Source of the DNA: Auriscalpium vulgare
Taxonomy: Eukaryota > Basidiomycota > Agaricomycetes > Russulales > Auriscalpiaceae
DNA length: 64,000 nucleotides
Direction: 5' to 3'
NCBI GenBank assembly: GCA_019915015.1
Contig: JAHBBC010000025.1
Span: 248,001-312,000 of the forward strand
The notes below the pieces were generated by a model that made no database searches, was not told the DNA's origin, and saw only the letters and a program-made list of their open reading frames with translations. The position numbers and the translations under genes were made by a program. Of the stretch, positions 51,147 through 62,632 are shown in pieces. Positions within the stretch are counted from its first letter, which is position 1, and every line of letters starts with the position of its first letter.

Positions 51147-52655
51147 TGTATGCGTGCCAGTGCTCTGGGGACTGACAGAAGCAACAGCGCCCGCGGCACG
51201 TGGATTGGATCTGAGGGCAGAAATGCAACGCGAACATTTAGCCGCTCGTGCCGGTGACTCCTCCCGGGCATTGATGCGTATTCGCTCAATCGGCTCGCGT
51301 TGCTGCTTTTCCTTCTCGGAAGGAAGGCTCAAAAGGATCTTGGTGTCAAGGCGGCTCGCGCAGGACATTCGGGGAGCACAGGTCAACTTTACAGGAGCGC
51401 ACAGGGAGGAGGCTGGGTGCGTTGTGTATGTGTATGTGGTGGAAGTGACGATAGAGATACAGATTGCGCGCTCATATTCGTTTGAGGCACCCTGGTTATA
51501 ACTGTCATATCCTATGTTGACGACGTTCAGAGTTTGATGACTTGGCCTAGATCCAATCAACGTGCCGCGGGCGCTGTCGCCATCGTCAGCACACATCCGA
51601 GTACTCTCGTCAAGTTTGCCACTCACACGGGCCTCCAGGTATACCACGAACTCAACCCCGCACTCTCGACACCACCTCTCTATCTCATCCAACACCGCCT
51701 GCGAAGAGTGGCGCGTCGCGGTCAACAAATCGAGCTTCGGCAGCATGCGCGCGGCGTCCAGGAGGATCTGCAGCTTTTCGCTGCGCTCGTTGCCAATGCC
51801 GTGGAAGTGGTACCCAATATGACGCAGGTTTTGCGGGAGCCCGGCCACTTCCGTCGGGAGGATGTCAAGCACAAAGCTCTCGAGCGCCACCAGCTTGTCG
51901 AGCACTGCGGGTTGAGGCACCTCGGCCCCGTAACCGAAGAGACAGAGCGAGCGTAGCTGCGCGGCCACGCCAGAAGAGACGAGCGCCGCGAATGTTAGGC
52001 TAGACGGCCCCACGTGGGAGTCCAGCTCGAGGTATTGCAGTCCGGCGAGCGCCACTGTCGGCGCGCAGCAGTACGTACTCATATTCAAAGCGCCAGTGGA
52101 AAGCGCTTGCAGCTCGCGGGGCATGCGCAAATGCTTCTCTGAGCTGATGACCACCCCCATGTCCAGCACCCGGACGCTTGGCCAGATCTGCATGACACAG
52201 TCGACGACCGACTCCCGACCGGTCACGGCCAGGAAGGAGGTGCGCAAGGGAAGTGCCTCCAAGCGTGCGATGAACGCAGCGTCGGCGCCGAATGGGTCGA
52301 TGACGATGCCTTCGATGTTCGTGCACAGCGCGAGCGCCTCCATGGTGTCATCGGAAACGCCAGGCCCGGGGTGGGAGTTCGCCAGCTCAAAGATGAAGGA
52401 GCGGACGTGTGCAGCGAGGTGCTGGGCGGTGCGAAGCGTGCCGACGAAGCGAGCCATTATGATGGAGTCGAGTTTCATGAGTTTGGTTTTGGGGACGGGC
52501 ACGCGGCGGAAGAGGAGGCGCTGAGCGAAGAATGTCCATGCTCGACATACGAGGGCGCACGCACGCAGTGTGGGGTAATCGATGGCCGCGTGCTGGGAAG
52601 ACCGGTAGACCCATTCGATAACGGCAATGTGGATTTCAAGGGGGGTAGTCGCCAT
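50787..52655 (-). CDS. F-box-like paralog with long readthrough tail antisense to its neighbour
   Basis: From the ATG at 52653-52655 (protein MATTPLEIHIAVIEWVYRSS) the protein follows the plus-strand paralog in order: F-box-like start, Leu-rich middle, LRHIGYHFHG, LLTATRHSSQAVLDE and VEFVVY near 51640. Where the paralog stops shortly after, this frame stays open for about another 280 codons and ends at 50787, running 360 nt into the paralog's coding region on the other strand. The tail is compositionally different (Ser/Arg/Pro-rich) and has no domain I know. Either the natural stop was lost, or an intron with a GTGAGT donor near 51620 removes the tail. The conserved part is a credible gene; the tail is doubtful. 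Confidence 0.65.
   Translation of the reverse strand: MATTPLEIHIAVIEWVYRSSQHAAIDYPTLRACALVCRAWTFFAQRLLFRRVPVPKTKLMKLDSIIMARFVGTLRTAQHLAAHVRSFIFELANSHPGPGVSDDTMEALALCTNIEGIVIDPFGADAAFIARLEALPLRTSFLAVTGRESVVDCVMQIWPSVRVLDMGVVISSEKHLRMPRELQALSTGALNMSTYCCAPTVALAGLQYLELDSHVGPSSLTFAALVSSGVAAQLRSLCLFGYGAEVPQPAVLDKLVALESFVLDILPTEVAGLPQNLRHIGYHFHGIGNERSEKLQILLDAARMLPKLDLLTATRHSSQAVLDEIERWCRECGVEFVVYLEARVSGKLDESTRMCADDGDSARGTLIGSRPSHQTLNVVNIGYDSYNQGASNEYERAICISIVTSTTYTYTTHPASSLCAPVKLTCAPRMSCASRLDTKILLSLPSEKEKQQREPIERIRINAREESPARAAKCSRCISALRSNPRAAGAVASVSPQSTGTHTLILTHTEAPRIVIDRKFHPAIPTSHLELFQHRPRRPPRRRDKSQSGQRARSVQEQPCMGNPLFLAAVEVVSKMLEAGREHVRLLRQPREHERLEARGRLEHRVWKWVCSDESAQLREHV
51188..51575. repeat. 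inverted repeat left by tail-to-tail duplication of the F-box genes
   Basis: Bases 51188-51213 and the reverse complement of 51549-51574 agree at all but about one position (core GCGCCCGCGGCACGT and ATTGGATCT). The arms lie at equivalent places downstream of the two paralogs' C-terminal codons, so they are the shared 3' flanks of an inverted duplication. Confidence 0.7.
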
Positions 52656-54302
52656 GATATATTCGGGAGCAGAATCAATCGCAGCTGTGGGCCCGGGATG
52701 GCGCTGTGAATTTATTGAAAACCTGTCACTTGACAACAACATAACTACGGACCAGGATGGCGCGGTTGATCCAGAGAAACTGGAATTTGGGTCACTCAGT
52801 ATGTAGTCGTTGTTGGCATGATGAGTGCGAAAAAGGGGCTCGAGTAAACTTCAGCGCACGTGATCATATGACAACACTATCCTTCAACCAAGTCGCTGTT
52901 GAACACACCCAGCAAACCGCCTTGCGGGTCGCATCGAGGGGGAAGGGGACAAGGTGCTGAGGAGCGCATATTGGCGAGCCAGGCAAAAAAAGCGTCGGAT
53001 GGAGGAACTCGAGGATCCGACTGCGACGACCAGATGTCAAAAAATGTCGTCGCCATATTTAAATAGATTGAAGTGTTGTACGGTGCTGTAAACGATACAA
53101 TTGAGGACCTGTGCATCTAACAACACACAGACTATGTACCAAACGCTTCCAAGCCACTCGGATCTACCAGAGAAAGTTGCCAGAACGACTGTCTGATGTC
53201 GGAGACTACGCGCCATGACCTTCTGTTGGCGAAACTTAGATGGTGTCTCGACTGGGGCTGCTGAGGTGCTGTGGTTACCTGAATTTCCGTGTGCTCAGAT
53301 CTCCGTCTCCTTCCTTCTCTCTACATTCGGTTGAAGAGTCGGCTGTTGCGAGCCATTGGACATATGCAAGCCTGGACACAATTAGCACAGGGCCAGAGAG
53401 ATCTTCCCACTATGCGTACCGCCTGCAAGTGGCGCAACCATTTATTGATGATCGATGAAGAACTCGTGCGTGTGAGTACGCCTGAGTCTCGCCAAAATAG
53501 ACCAGACAGAATCTGTCAAATCTCCGCCATATCCCGCAGGGAGTTCCTGATGGCCAGCAGAGATGGGGAGCGTGCGCGTCCGGAGGAATGATGGACGCCA
53601 AGCGATGTCCATCGAAGAGTTCTATCGATGCGAGCAGGCTGAACATGTGAATGCGGACATCGAGTTGGAAGCGAGGACACGAAGGAGTGAGAGAGGGATA
53701 ACGGTGGTAAGCGACGCGCTATCCTATCAACCTGACATCAGTCGACAGGCGCCGTGAGAACTACACGGCCGGTCGCTCGCTCAGAGCCCAATCGACGGCG
53801 TTTTCACTGGCGGGTGAACATTGAAGCTTGAAGGAAGCAAGCAAAGAATGCGAGGGCAGCGGGGATGGTTGGCGAGCGCTGCGTCGCCGGCCGCCGGCGC
53901 CGGTGCCGGCCTCGATCAGTAGTACTTCAGCACTTCTCACTTCCCACCATATGCTTCTTTGCGCAAAGTTGGCGGACGGAGTTCACATGCTCTGTTCTAT
54001 CGGCTGATTACCCGTATATTAACCAGATTGTAGGCTTGGCGTTGTACATGTTTGGTCGCGAGAGCTCGGAGCGGAGCGACGGCATTTCTTGTAGAGGTTA
54101 TGCAACAACACACCGGGCGCATCTCACAATATCCTCCTTGATCTGATGCACGCGTGCTGGATTCTGTGCTCACAGCTCGTAGCGGTCACCGGATCCGCAG
54201 TCATCGAACCCACCGTACAGCATATGAGGGCCGGTCTGCAACGTCCCCCTCTGCTTCCTTTCCTTCCGCCTGATCAGTACGGGAGCCAGAACCACCGCAG
54301 CC
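52656..54302. other. intergenic stretch without a recognised gene
   Basis: Several frames under 105 codons. One on the minus strand (53056-52877) reads MATTFFDIWSS then AFFAWLANMRS, with slight resemblance to the WLANM segment of the helical proteins at 45861 and 58605, but it is too short to call. Confidence 0.4.
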
Positions 54303-56212
54303 ATGTCCGCTGATTCAACGTGAGTACTTAACCTTGACGAGTGCCCGGATGTACTTCTGAATCAAGCTACTGCTGTAGCATTGGCGCACTGTACGACGGT
54401 ATTTTGGTTAGCGCAGCGTATGTACCCTGTTCCCTCGATTCGAAAGCTTATCGCCAACCTCTTGCGCCCGTTTAGCCTGTGGGGAGGTGCGTGGTGCAGG
54501 ATGGCGTCTTCGTGCGCGGGTCGGACCTGCGACTAACTCGTTCTGTTGCAGTTACGGCGGTGCAGACGTGGCACTACTACCTCAACTACCCTCAAGATCG
54601 CTGGCATCTCAAGACTATTGTACGGTGTTCTAGTCCTTCTCTGTCGTCACCCTCTCATAAATGACAGGTTGCGGTAGTGTTCGTTCTCGACACTCTGCAA
54701 CAAATATTTATCGCACATACCGGTAAGTCTCAGAGCTATCGATTGAATGCACACTCAGAGATTCCACTGTCCAGGATATTGGTACCTGATAACACATTAT
54801 TCCGAGCCGCAGTTCCTCGGCCAAATGGTGTGGTACATTCGTCCGTCGTTCATTTGACAAGTACAATTACTTACATCCTAATAGGAGTTTTCTTGCTCTT
54901 TCGCCCCTCACGGTATTCAATAAATAACTGCTTCATCGTGTTGTTGTATTGACATATTCCAAGGCGGTAGTGTCCTTTATCGCTCAATGGTGCGCACGGC
55001 ACAATGTCGTCTCTCTAATCCACTTGACTGACACGTTATTCGAGCTTCTACATCCAGCGAATCTGGAAACGTGCGTGAGATCTTATCCACATCTCCCATC
55101 CACACTGAAATGATAGGATTTTCGTGCAGTTGGCATGAAGAACCTGATTGTGGTTGGCATTCTGGTGAGTTGTCATACTTGCTCGAGGATATCTATAGCT
55201 CACATCTGCGCAGTCGGCCCTTGCTTTGACTCAGCTTCGTAAGTATCTCTGCAGCGACGTCTTTATCTACTCACTTCGTCATCCTGTGATAGTCGGGACC
55301 ACAGGTTTGTGATATCTATGTCTTCGAAGAGGTTCCTCCTGACGATGGGTCTGTCGGCAGCATACTTTGCAAGGGCATGCGGATTAGCCGCTGAGAGCAA
55401 ATGGCTTGCATTCACCTCCATCGAACTCAAGAAGATCGAGGTAAGTAGTATACTTATCACCCGGTCAGCCTGTTGTCCGTGGCCAGAGTCTTCATTGTCG
55501 CTATCCAGGGTCTGTCACTTGCAACTAACGCAATAACGGCGGTCGCGGACACCACTATTGCTCTGGTGCTTTGTTATTATCTTCGAAAATCCCGCACAGG
55601 ATTTAGACGGTGCGTAGCGTGTTCGTCCGCGCCTGCTCTGCTGATGGCAGCTTTCAGGACTGATACAGTAATCACCAAGCTTGTCTGTATTCTCATCCAT
55701 CTCAGGTACTCCGAGTCGGTGTTTCTGAGTCCGCACTGCAGATTATTTTCGCTGTTAGCACCGGGTTAATTACGAGGTACTTTCTCCGCTGCCCGATAGG
55801 ATGCGAATGAGCAACTGACGTTACAAACAGCATCAACGCCGTTTGCTGCGTCGTGACCGTACGTGGATCGTACTTGTGCCCTGACCCGCCTGAAGCCAGC
55901 TTTCACAAGGTTGCTGCACTGCCCAAGACACTCATTTACGTGGGTTTCTGGATCTGCACGAGTCGCCGTGTGTTACTCCTTCTTCGTGACTACTATCCTG
56001 GGGCTGATACCTCACCTTCCGCAGTCTACTCCAACTCTTTGATGGCAAGCCTGAACGTGCGGAAATATCTGCGGAACCAGATCGACTCTGATGGTATAAT
56101 CTCTCTGTCGGCAATTCAAGTTGCTCAGCAGAGTACCGCTTCCGCGGCGCCTCCTTTCGATCCCCTGGGAATAGTGAGTTCTACAGTCCATGCCTGCGAC
56201 GTACCCAGGTGA
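54303..56212 (+). CDS. DUF6534-type multi-pass membrane protein, many introns
   Basis: This is a family of seven-helix membrane proteins expanded in Agaricomycetes; the role is unknown. First exons in my model: 54303-54319, 54379-54417, 54476-54486, 54552-54619, 54668-54722, then from about 54780 on, all with GT-AG borders and consistent phase. Landmarks in order are IGALYDGILVSAA, VQTWHYYLNYPQDRW, VVFVLDTLQQIF, WYLITHYSEPQFLGQMVWY, FYIQRIWK, LSLATNAITAVADTT followed by LCYYLRKSRTGF, DTVITKL, and the family signature YSNSLMASLNVRK before a polar tail. An intron at about 55965-56025 fits because it joins CTSR to LYSNS. The middle exons (55080-55450) were not fully resolved. The final exon is open to 56212. 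A family assignment by signature seems safe. Confidence 0.7.
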
Positions 56213-57129
56213 AATGTGTTATAGCGGTCTCAAGCGAACAACTTCGCAATCAGAATCGATACGACGACATACAATGACGGTGATACAAACAAGGATATCA
56301 GTGCGTTGCTGCCGACGTGTTGTCATGCTCTCGCTGAGTTTTGCTGTCCTAGAATTCAACGACCGGAAGGAGAACACCACCGTTAGCGCAGCTTGACATT
56401 CGGCCGACAGTCATATATTTCCGTAGTTAGCCAAGCTGCGTGAAGACCTCTCCGGCGGCATGGCAGGTGTCGCCGTCTCAATTTCTCATCGTACATATGT
56501 TCGTTATGATCAGAATTTATTGTCGAGCAAGAGGCTTTTATTGACGAGAAGATCTATCGCAAACCCCTTGTCCAGCGCCGAAGAACATCACATCAGAATA
56601 ACCACTCCAAAGCCGCAGTGCAACGATTACCGCAGAGGGCCGGCATGCGGTTTTGCTGATGCGCTCACGCTGCCTGACCACCGGCGGCACATACCCTATT
56701 GACTAGTTAGGACTACTGACCCCGCACGGTACACGGGCCGCGCGCACTGCGCGGGCCCAGAATCACTGGGGCTATTGATGCCGCAGCACGAGGAATCCCG
56801 CATTGCGTCGATGCCGCCGTGACGAGCGTCCTGCCGTTATCTCCTTCCCCATAATAGGGTCCGACCGCACGCTCGGGCAATAACTGGAATGATGGTTTGC
56901 TGTGAACCCTCTATCCCAGAGGGCAAATGTGCTCCTATTATCACGCGCCAAATATGTGTGAACTATGTCTTCTGCGCTGATTCAAATGGAGTGATTCTGA
57001 TGCAAGTGACGTGGGCGTGTAGGGAATCGGCGAATTTATGGAGAAGGTCGAGGGCCAGCGTCAGAAGACAAATATGTTGCCACAACGCGAAGCGGCCACA
57101 TGTGCATCGATACACAATGAAGCGCTGTA
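56213..57129. other. intergenic stretch without a recognised gene
   Basis: Short frames only; the longest (56460-56702) has no domain. A GC-rich palindromic stretch lies at about 56735-56760 (GGGCCGCGCGCACTGCGCGGGCCC region). Confidence 0.4.
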
Positions 57130-57500
57130 CAGCAAAGAGTCGTGATTAAGGCGTGCTCGATGGATATCAGCTGATGACAGCACATGCCGGAGCAGTGCAG
57201 CGCAGCGAGCGGCAGCTTCTGGTCTGCCCACGAAGAGCTCGGTGGCTGGCCAGTACCTGACTAGTTCCCGCAAGAGTTTGAGAAGAACGCGAGTATGAAG
57301 ACGACGAGAGCGAAAACTCGCAAGAAGATGCATGAATAGAAGAAAAAGACGTGCCAAGTCGGCGGTCGCTCTGTAGTACGCGTGCCTTATGGACGTAGCA
57401 GGCTGGGAGTCCGACTCGCCGCTGGCCTTCGGAATGCTCTGCTCATCATTTGGCGTGGATTCGGGCCAGTCACTGTCAGTGCAGACTCGGACTCGACCCT
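57130..57500 (-). repeat. dispersed degenerate repeat with type B and type A ends
   Basis: 57160-57350 matches the type B copy at 43370-43560, and 57330-57480 matches the upstream end of the type A copies (GAAGAAAAGACGTGCC, TCTGTAGTACGCGTGCC). The minus-strand frame 57615-57061 links an acidic start (SGESDSQPATS) to a stretch encoding LFLLFMHLLASF. This copy suggests types A and B are parts of one former gene. Confidence 0.5.
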
Positions 57501-58604
57501 GAGGCGATATCTCGGACAATCCATATGTCGCACGCCACAAGCGCGCTGACCTCATCCTCAGCCTGGAGAGAACGTCCAAGAGACCAACACCAAGTGTCCG
57601 ATGGCCTAAGGTCACTTGCTGGGGTACTCTCCTTCCTGTTAGTTTCGCCCTTTCCCTATTGCTATGCAGAACTCCTGCTGCGATACTTTTTGTATGTGCT
57701 GCAACAACTCTTGGGACACTTGGTTCACCATGTGTGTCGTGATTCGCTCGGGCTCGCGGCTGCAGATCTGCCTATGACTCGGATATTGTTCATGGCCTGC
57801 GGCATCGCCCGCCCGCACATCCGAAGTCACCTTTGAGTGGCTTTCGGGCGACGACGCCGCCCGGTTGGTGGTGACGTCCTTCGCCGAGTCCATGCTCGCC
57901 CGCGAGATCGGAGGCTTTTCCCCACCGGGGTTTTTACTGCCCTGATTGACAACGCGACGTGTTAGGTCCTCATGTGGTGGACTAAGATTGGTTGCTGTTG
58001 TACTACTTTCTCTCCTTTAGGGCCAGTCTTTGTCGTGACTCTTCTCTGTTCTGTGGGTTTTTGCTTCGAACAGGTTGTCCCAACTGGTGGGTTGTATCCA
58101 GTTTCCTGTGCGCGGCATTTACGAAGCAGTTTTGGGGTTGTTGTCATCCGTGGCGTAGATTTTGTATGTATTTGTATGTACAGCGCCGTCTACGTAGCGC
58201 GGACCCCCGCCCTGTTCCTCATCGGGACCCCCTGGCGGGTTGCTATCCTATCCTATCCTATCCTATCCAAGCGGCACTCCTCGCATCCTCCCCCCCCATT
58301 CACCGCAGGAGCGCCTTATAGTTCAAGCTTCAATACTGATCCTAGATGACATTTCTGTAGCTCGTTGACATCGCTTCGCGGAGATGCTGTGCCAGCGACA
58401 TGTTGGCAGTGCACCTGCGACGTAACCCCAGGTCCGTCGTCCTCGCGTCCTCGCGCCCTCACAACTTCTCTTCTTAACATCTGCCTAGAACGCGGCGCGT
58501 TGGCGTACTTCCCTGCTCGCTCGACACCGACGCCGGAGCGCTTCAAGTCCACAGGAATATCGGTCTCCATCCGCGAGCTTCCCTGAACTTCCTCTCCCGA
58601 CGCC
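57501..58604. other. intergenic stretch with a pentanucleotide microsatellite
   Basis: No gene recognised. Five perfect TATCC units lie at 58244-58268. The 240 bp before 58605 should contain the promoter of the next gene. Confidence 0.45.
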
Positions 58605-60091
58605 ATGACACTCATGATCATCATCGGTGTCGGCTTTTCCTCCCCCAAGCCCCTCAACCCCACCCTCTCCGCATGGCTCGCCAACATGCAGCGCCTCGCC
58701 GCCCTCGTCGAGCGCCTCAACGCACTCGCACGAGCCGAGCCGCAACAACAGCAGTGCGCGCTTTTACAGCAAGTCGCCGTGCTGCGCGCGATGCTCAAGA
58801 AGCAGCAGGCGCGCTGCATAGCATTCCTGCAGCTCGCGCAGGAGTACGCGGATCGGTACCTGCGCGACATCTCCGCGGACATCCAGGCGCAGCATGCACT
58901 GCTCGGTGTACTGGAGCGCCGGATGGGGGCGGCGCGCGAGCTGCATGCGGAGGTGGCTGCGCTGCGGAGGTCATTTGATGAGAAGACGTGCGGTGGGTTG
59001 AAGGACATCCGCGCCATTGGTACGCTGCCTTTTGACTCCATCTATATGCGCAGTTGGCTCAACGGTGTTGGCTTTGCAGCGACGAAAATGCCGTTTCCCG
59101 AAGACGAGGGGTTGTTTGAGGAGCTGGAGCGTCTTCTGCGCACCATCCGCGCGGCGTTCCTGGATCTGGACAAGTTTTGGGTGGGAGAGGTTGGGCGTGT
59201 CACGCGTGCTCTCAACAGGCGTCGTGTTGAACAGGAGGACGTCGAGCGATGGACAGAAGCGGGGCAGGGGCTGAAAAAGGTGCTGTCCTTTTGGGAAGTG
59301 AGTGTTTGCGCGTATCTTGCACAAGGCGCATCACTGACTATCGATATTCAGGATCGTCCGCCGGAGGAAGAACCGCATCTTGTGCCTCCGATATGTGATG
59401 TACGTTACGATCGCCTGCTCTAGCGCATACCCTGAAACCCTACCTACCCAGTGCGATCTCGGCATCACTGCCACTATCCTCGTCCCCGCACTTTTCGCTG
59501 CCCAGTCCACCCTCACATCCATGCGCACGTGCGTCGCGATTTCGCTCCTCACGCGGACGCAGACCGTCGAGTTTTTCAAGGCCTCTGCGAACCTTCGCTC
59601 CAACGAGCTCGGCTGTTTCACAGTGCTCAAGGCATGCGTGAGGTACGGAGAGACAGTGGTGATGGGCTGCGCCGCATTGTTGCGGATGCGGCCGTATGCG
59701 CGTGTCGCTGACGTCGGTGAGATGAAGGAAAGAGCACGGGAGATCGTGGATTCGCGCGCCGTCGAAGCTGTACCTGCGACGAAAATAGGTGCGTTGCGGC
59801 TTCTCTGCTCAATGTTAGTGGACTAAATCATCTCCCGGTTCTCCCGCAGGGGGCAAGGCCTACCAAAGGGCTTTTTCGCAGGCCGTTGCAGTCGCGCGCA
59901 AGGTGGATTCTACATGGTGCAGTCTACTCGCCCGGCGAGGTACTGCTTTTGCGGCTCTGCTGGAAGCGAACGCGCTGCATACTGGGCTGTCGCGGACGCA
60001 GCTCGGCCGCCTCCTACGGTCGTGGACGAGAGAGCGGGCGGCGCTGGGCGTGGGCTTGCAGAGAGTATCCATGTTCGTGGTGGACGGCTAA
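58605..60091 (+). CDS. predicted helical protein, intact paralog of 45861-47858
   Basis: Five-exon model: 58605-59019, 59080-59297, 59352-59399, 59452-59788, 59850-60091; lengths sum to 1,260 nt, giving 419 aa, with all junctions GT-AG and in phase. Mostly alpha-helical and rich in Ala, Leu and Arg: WLANMQRLAALVERLNAL, VLRAMLKKQQARCIAFL, DIQAQHALLGVLERRM, LDLDKFWVGEVGRVTRAL, LVPALFAAQSTLTSM, LGRLLRSWTRER. No signal peptide; one or two segments (ITATILVPALFAAQ) are moderately hydrophobic. The exon structure and exon 2 length (218 nt) equal those of the minus-strand paralog 11 kb away. I do not recognise the family. A soluble long-helix bundle, perhaps membrane-active, is possible but only a guess from the helix pattern. 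Confidence 0.75.
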
Positions 60092-60824
60092 TTCACTCGT
60101 TGCTTTTTGGTCCTCTTTCCTCCAACATCGGCGGTCGGCGAGTTAATCTCATGTGCTGATGACGGATATAACCCGCTCCTCGCGTTTTGGACAAGTTCCG
60201 GCCCATGTCCAAGGCGCTGAGCAGGTGTTTCAGGACGTCGTCGCCACGGCAACCTGTGTGGAAGAGTTTCAATCCAGGTCGTTGGATATTCCGTCATTCA
60301 TTGCGAGGCGCCCTTGCCTCATGGAACAGGCCACCTCAACCAATTTCCTCCCCTCCTCATTCCCCGCGACTTCCGCTCCACATCCCGCTATTGCACTGCT
60401 TGTATCACAGGCGGCGCATCGCGCTTCGCATGTCGCGCTTGATTCCTTGCATATCTGCAGGTTGGGCGCACGTTGTCGTGCCCGTTAAACGCGACGCCGC
60501 TAAGCACTGACTACTGTACACTACTATTCGCGACGTTCCAACACCTCGCTCGACTGAGTCGACAAGGACGCGCACAATCTGCTACTCGTGATTACGAACG
60601 CGGTAGCTTGCAATTAGGTCTGTGCCGATGCAACATTGTCATTTGAGGAGCGGTCGACATAAAAACCCGTTACCATAACACAAAAAGGCTGAAACACACA
60701 TAGGAGAGCGATGGGAAGAAAGGAACAAGAGACACGCGCATCTACAGAGTCGTATACTTGTTGTCGAAGGATATACCCGCGTCCACAGTCAAGACAACTC
60801 CCAGTGGGCCGCCTGAGCTGCCTG
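60092..60824. other. intergenic stretch without a recognised gene
   Basis: Frames of up to 111 codons without domains. Around 60556 a 14-bp word (TCGACAAGGACGCG) also occurs in the DUF2235 gene and its relic, which is too short to call a copy. Confidence 0.4.
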
Positions 60825-62150
60825 CTAGGCCGCCTCGTTGTCCACCGACCAGATCTGCTCGGGGACCGGCACGTTCGGTTCGTCAATTGTCGGGTCGGTA
60901 AGGTGAAGGAAGCAGCCTCGGCCGAAGCTCGCCTCGATGCTCCAGCCGCCGGGGAGGTACGTGTCCATCGGAGCTGTATTGTAAGGCGGCTCTACAGTTT
61001 CGCGGTCTGTGATGAGGCCTTACTGGAGCCAGACCTGGTAGGCACACAGACAGTTACCAGACGAGTAACGGCGCTGGGATATTCAGGCACGATCCCGACC
61101 GTAGGCCCAGGGTTACCATCCTCATCTACACCTACGGGAATAAACGCATCAGCACGGAAAACCTAGACATATAACGGAAGCAGACAGTGGAGCCAAACGT
61201 ACCAAGGGTGGCATCAGCGGCCATAAATAGGAGCCTCCTCACCTCAGCTAGAGACGCTAGGTTCGGTGAGGCCAAACGCATAGCCCTCTCGTCGCCGAAC
61301 ACGCATTTGGACACAGCCGTGGCAAAGGGCGTGGTCCGGAGTAGGGTGGAGTCGGCGAGCGTCGCGGGCAGCGCCTGGATGGTGGCGGCGTCGAAGATGA
61401 CAGCGCGCCCGTCGGAGCTGACGCCGAAGTTGCTCGGGGCCATGTCGGACTGGGTCAGGACCATTTCCTCGCCCTCGAAAGAGACGTCAGCAATCGCGAG
61501 CGTCCCACGCCGCAGGATCCGGACCCTATTGACAGCCTGCGGGTTGGAAAGAGTCAGCGAGTAGAAACGCGATGTGCGCGGGAGGGAAAATGATGGAAGA
61601 GAAAGGCGCACCGCGTTGAGGTACCGCTGCGCCGCGGCGACTCCTGTGAACTTCAGGGGCGCCTCGAAGTACTTGAAGACAGCGTGGCGAGCATATGACG
61701 CGCCCAGGGAGCCGAATACTTCCATGGGGGGCGGGCACTGTGCGCGCAGCCACAGGACGGCCTCTGCGGCCTTGGCGTACAGCTCATGGTCCGGGACGGT
61801 GCACAGCTCGATGCGCTTCATGACGATGTACCCCAAGCTATGTGGGCAATAGAAGGAGTGAACTACCTGGGGCACGAGCGGGGCGGCGTCCCTGTCTTTG
61901 CAGGCGAGGGCTTGAGCGCCGCCATCTCGGCCTTCGTGGTTCCGTGGTCGTTGTACTTGACGGATAGGTAGTGATACGAGGCGTCGGAGTCGTCGTAGTC
62001 GCCGAGGTGAAAGACGCGGGTATAGATTCCAGAGCCGTAGCTGTTCTCTTCGTGGAGCTGGGCGGCTCGTACGACGGCGCGCTGGAGCACGGATTCAGAA
62101 TCCATGCCAGGCATAGAAGGAGGTATGGTGAGGATGTCGGGTTGGTCCAT
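60825..62150 (-). pseudogene. aminoglycoside-phosphotransferase-like (APH) protein, probably frameshifted
   Basis: Minus-strand gene starting MDQPDI at 62150 (an ATG at 62168 is in frame). The N-terminal part ends with a stretch where the frame must change: compared with its paralog at 62633, about 10 nt are missing near 61920, so SYHYLS... and ...VVHSFYCPH lie in different frames. The later part has the kinase-like core: IVMKRIELC, then LTQSDMAPSNFGV, which corresponds to the HxDxxxxN catalytic loop but with Gln-Ser in place of His, and VIFDAATI, the metal-binding Asp. Introns at about 61541-61611 and near 61190 fit. A C-terminal extension (DEDGNPGPTVG, TYLPGGWSIEASFGRG, stop at 60825) joins through further introns. 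Fungal APH-like proteins are numerous and mostly of unknown substrate. Confidence 0.6.
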
Positions 62151-62632
62151 GGGCTTAGAAAGGGACATGGTAAGGAAGTGGCCTGGACTGCTTCGACGGT
62201 GTCAAGCAAGTGATGACAAGATATAGGAGTGTCACGTGCAGAGAATCGCGATGATGTCTAGGGCGAACAGAGGAAAGATGCGGGCGGGTCAGTTGCCGAA
62301 AGACTACGCAGAACATAAGAGGAACTACCCAACGCGATAGAGTGAATCGGCAAGCTACTTTGTGATGGCTCAGACTAGAGACTCGGAACTTGGGCCGGGC
62401 AGGACTGGGCGGGCCGGCGCGGGGCGGGTGCCCATGACTAAGCGGCTGCGCCGGCGCGGCCGCAGTGCCCCTCACCGCGCCCGCGCTATCTTTCTCCGTC
62501 ACACAGTATCGCGCTAGGTAATTCCTACTGGACGTGATATTTTGGCGACTGAAATACACATATTGTGTCTCCTCGTCACAGACCCTCATCTCTGTTGCTT
62601 AACACTTCCAGGCCACTTCCCCACCATATCCC
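62151..62632. other. divergent spacer between the two APH-like paralogs
   Basis: 480 bp shared upstream region. The sequences right before the two start codons are alike (both contain CCAGGCCACTTCC), as expected if the pair arose by inverted duplication that included part of the promoter. Confidence 0.55.

Noticed and set aside
58244..58268. TATCC repeat considered as a telomere or CRISPR-like array
   Set aside because: Five perfect 5-bp units are an ordinary microsatellite.
60550..60620. Possible third copy of the DUF2235 segment
   Set aside because: Only a 14-bp word is shared; no extended alignment seen.
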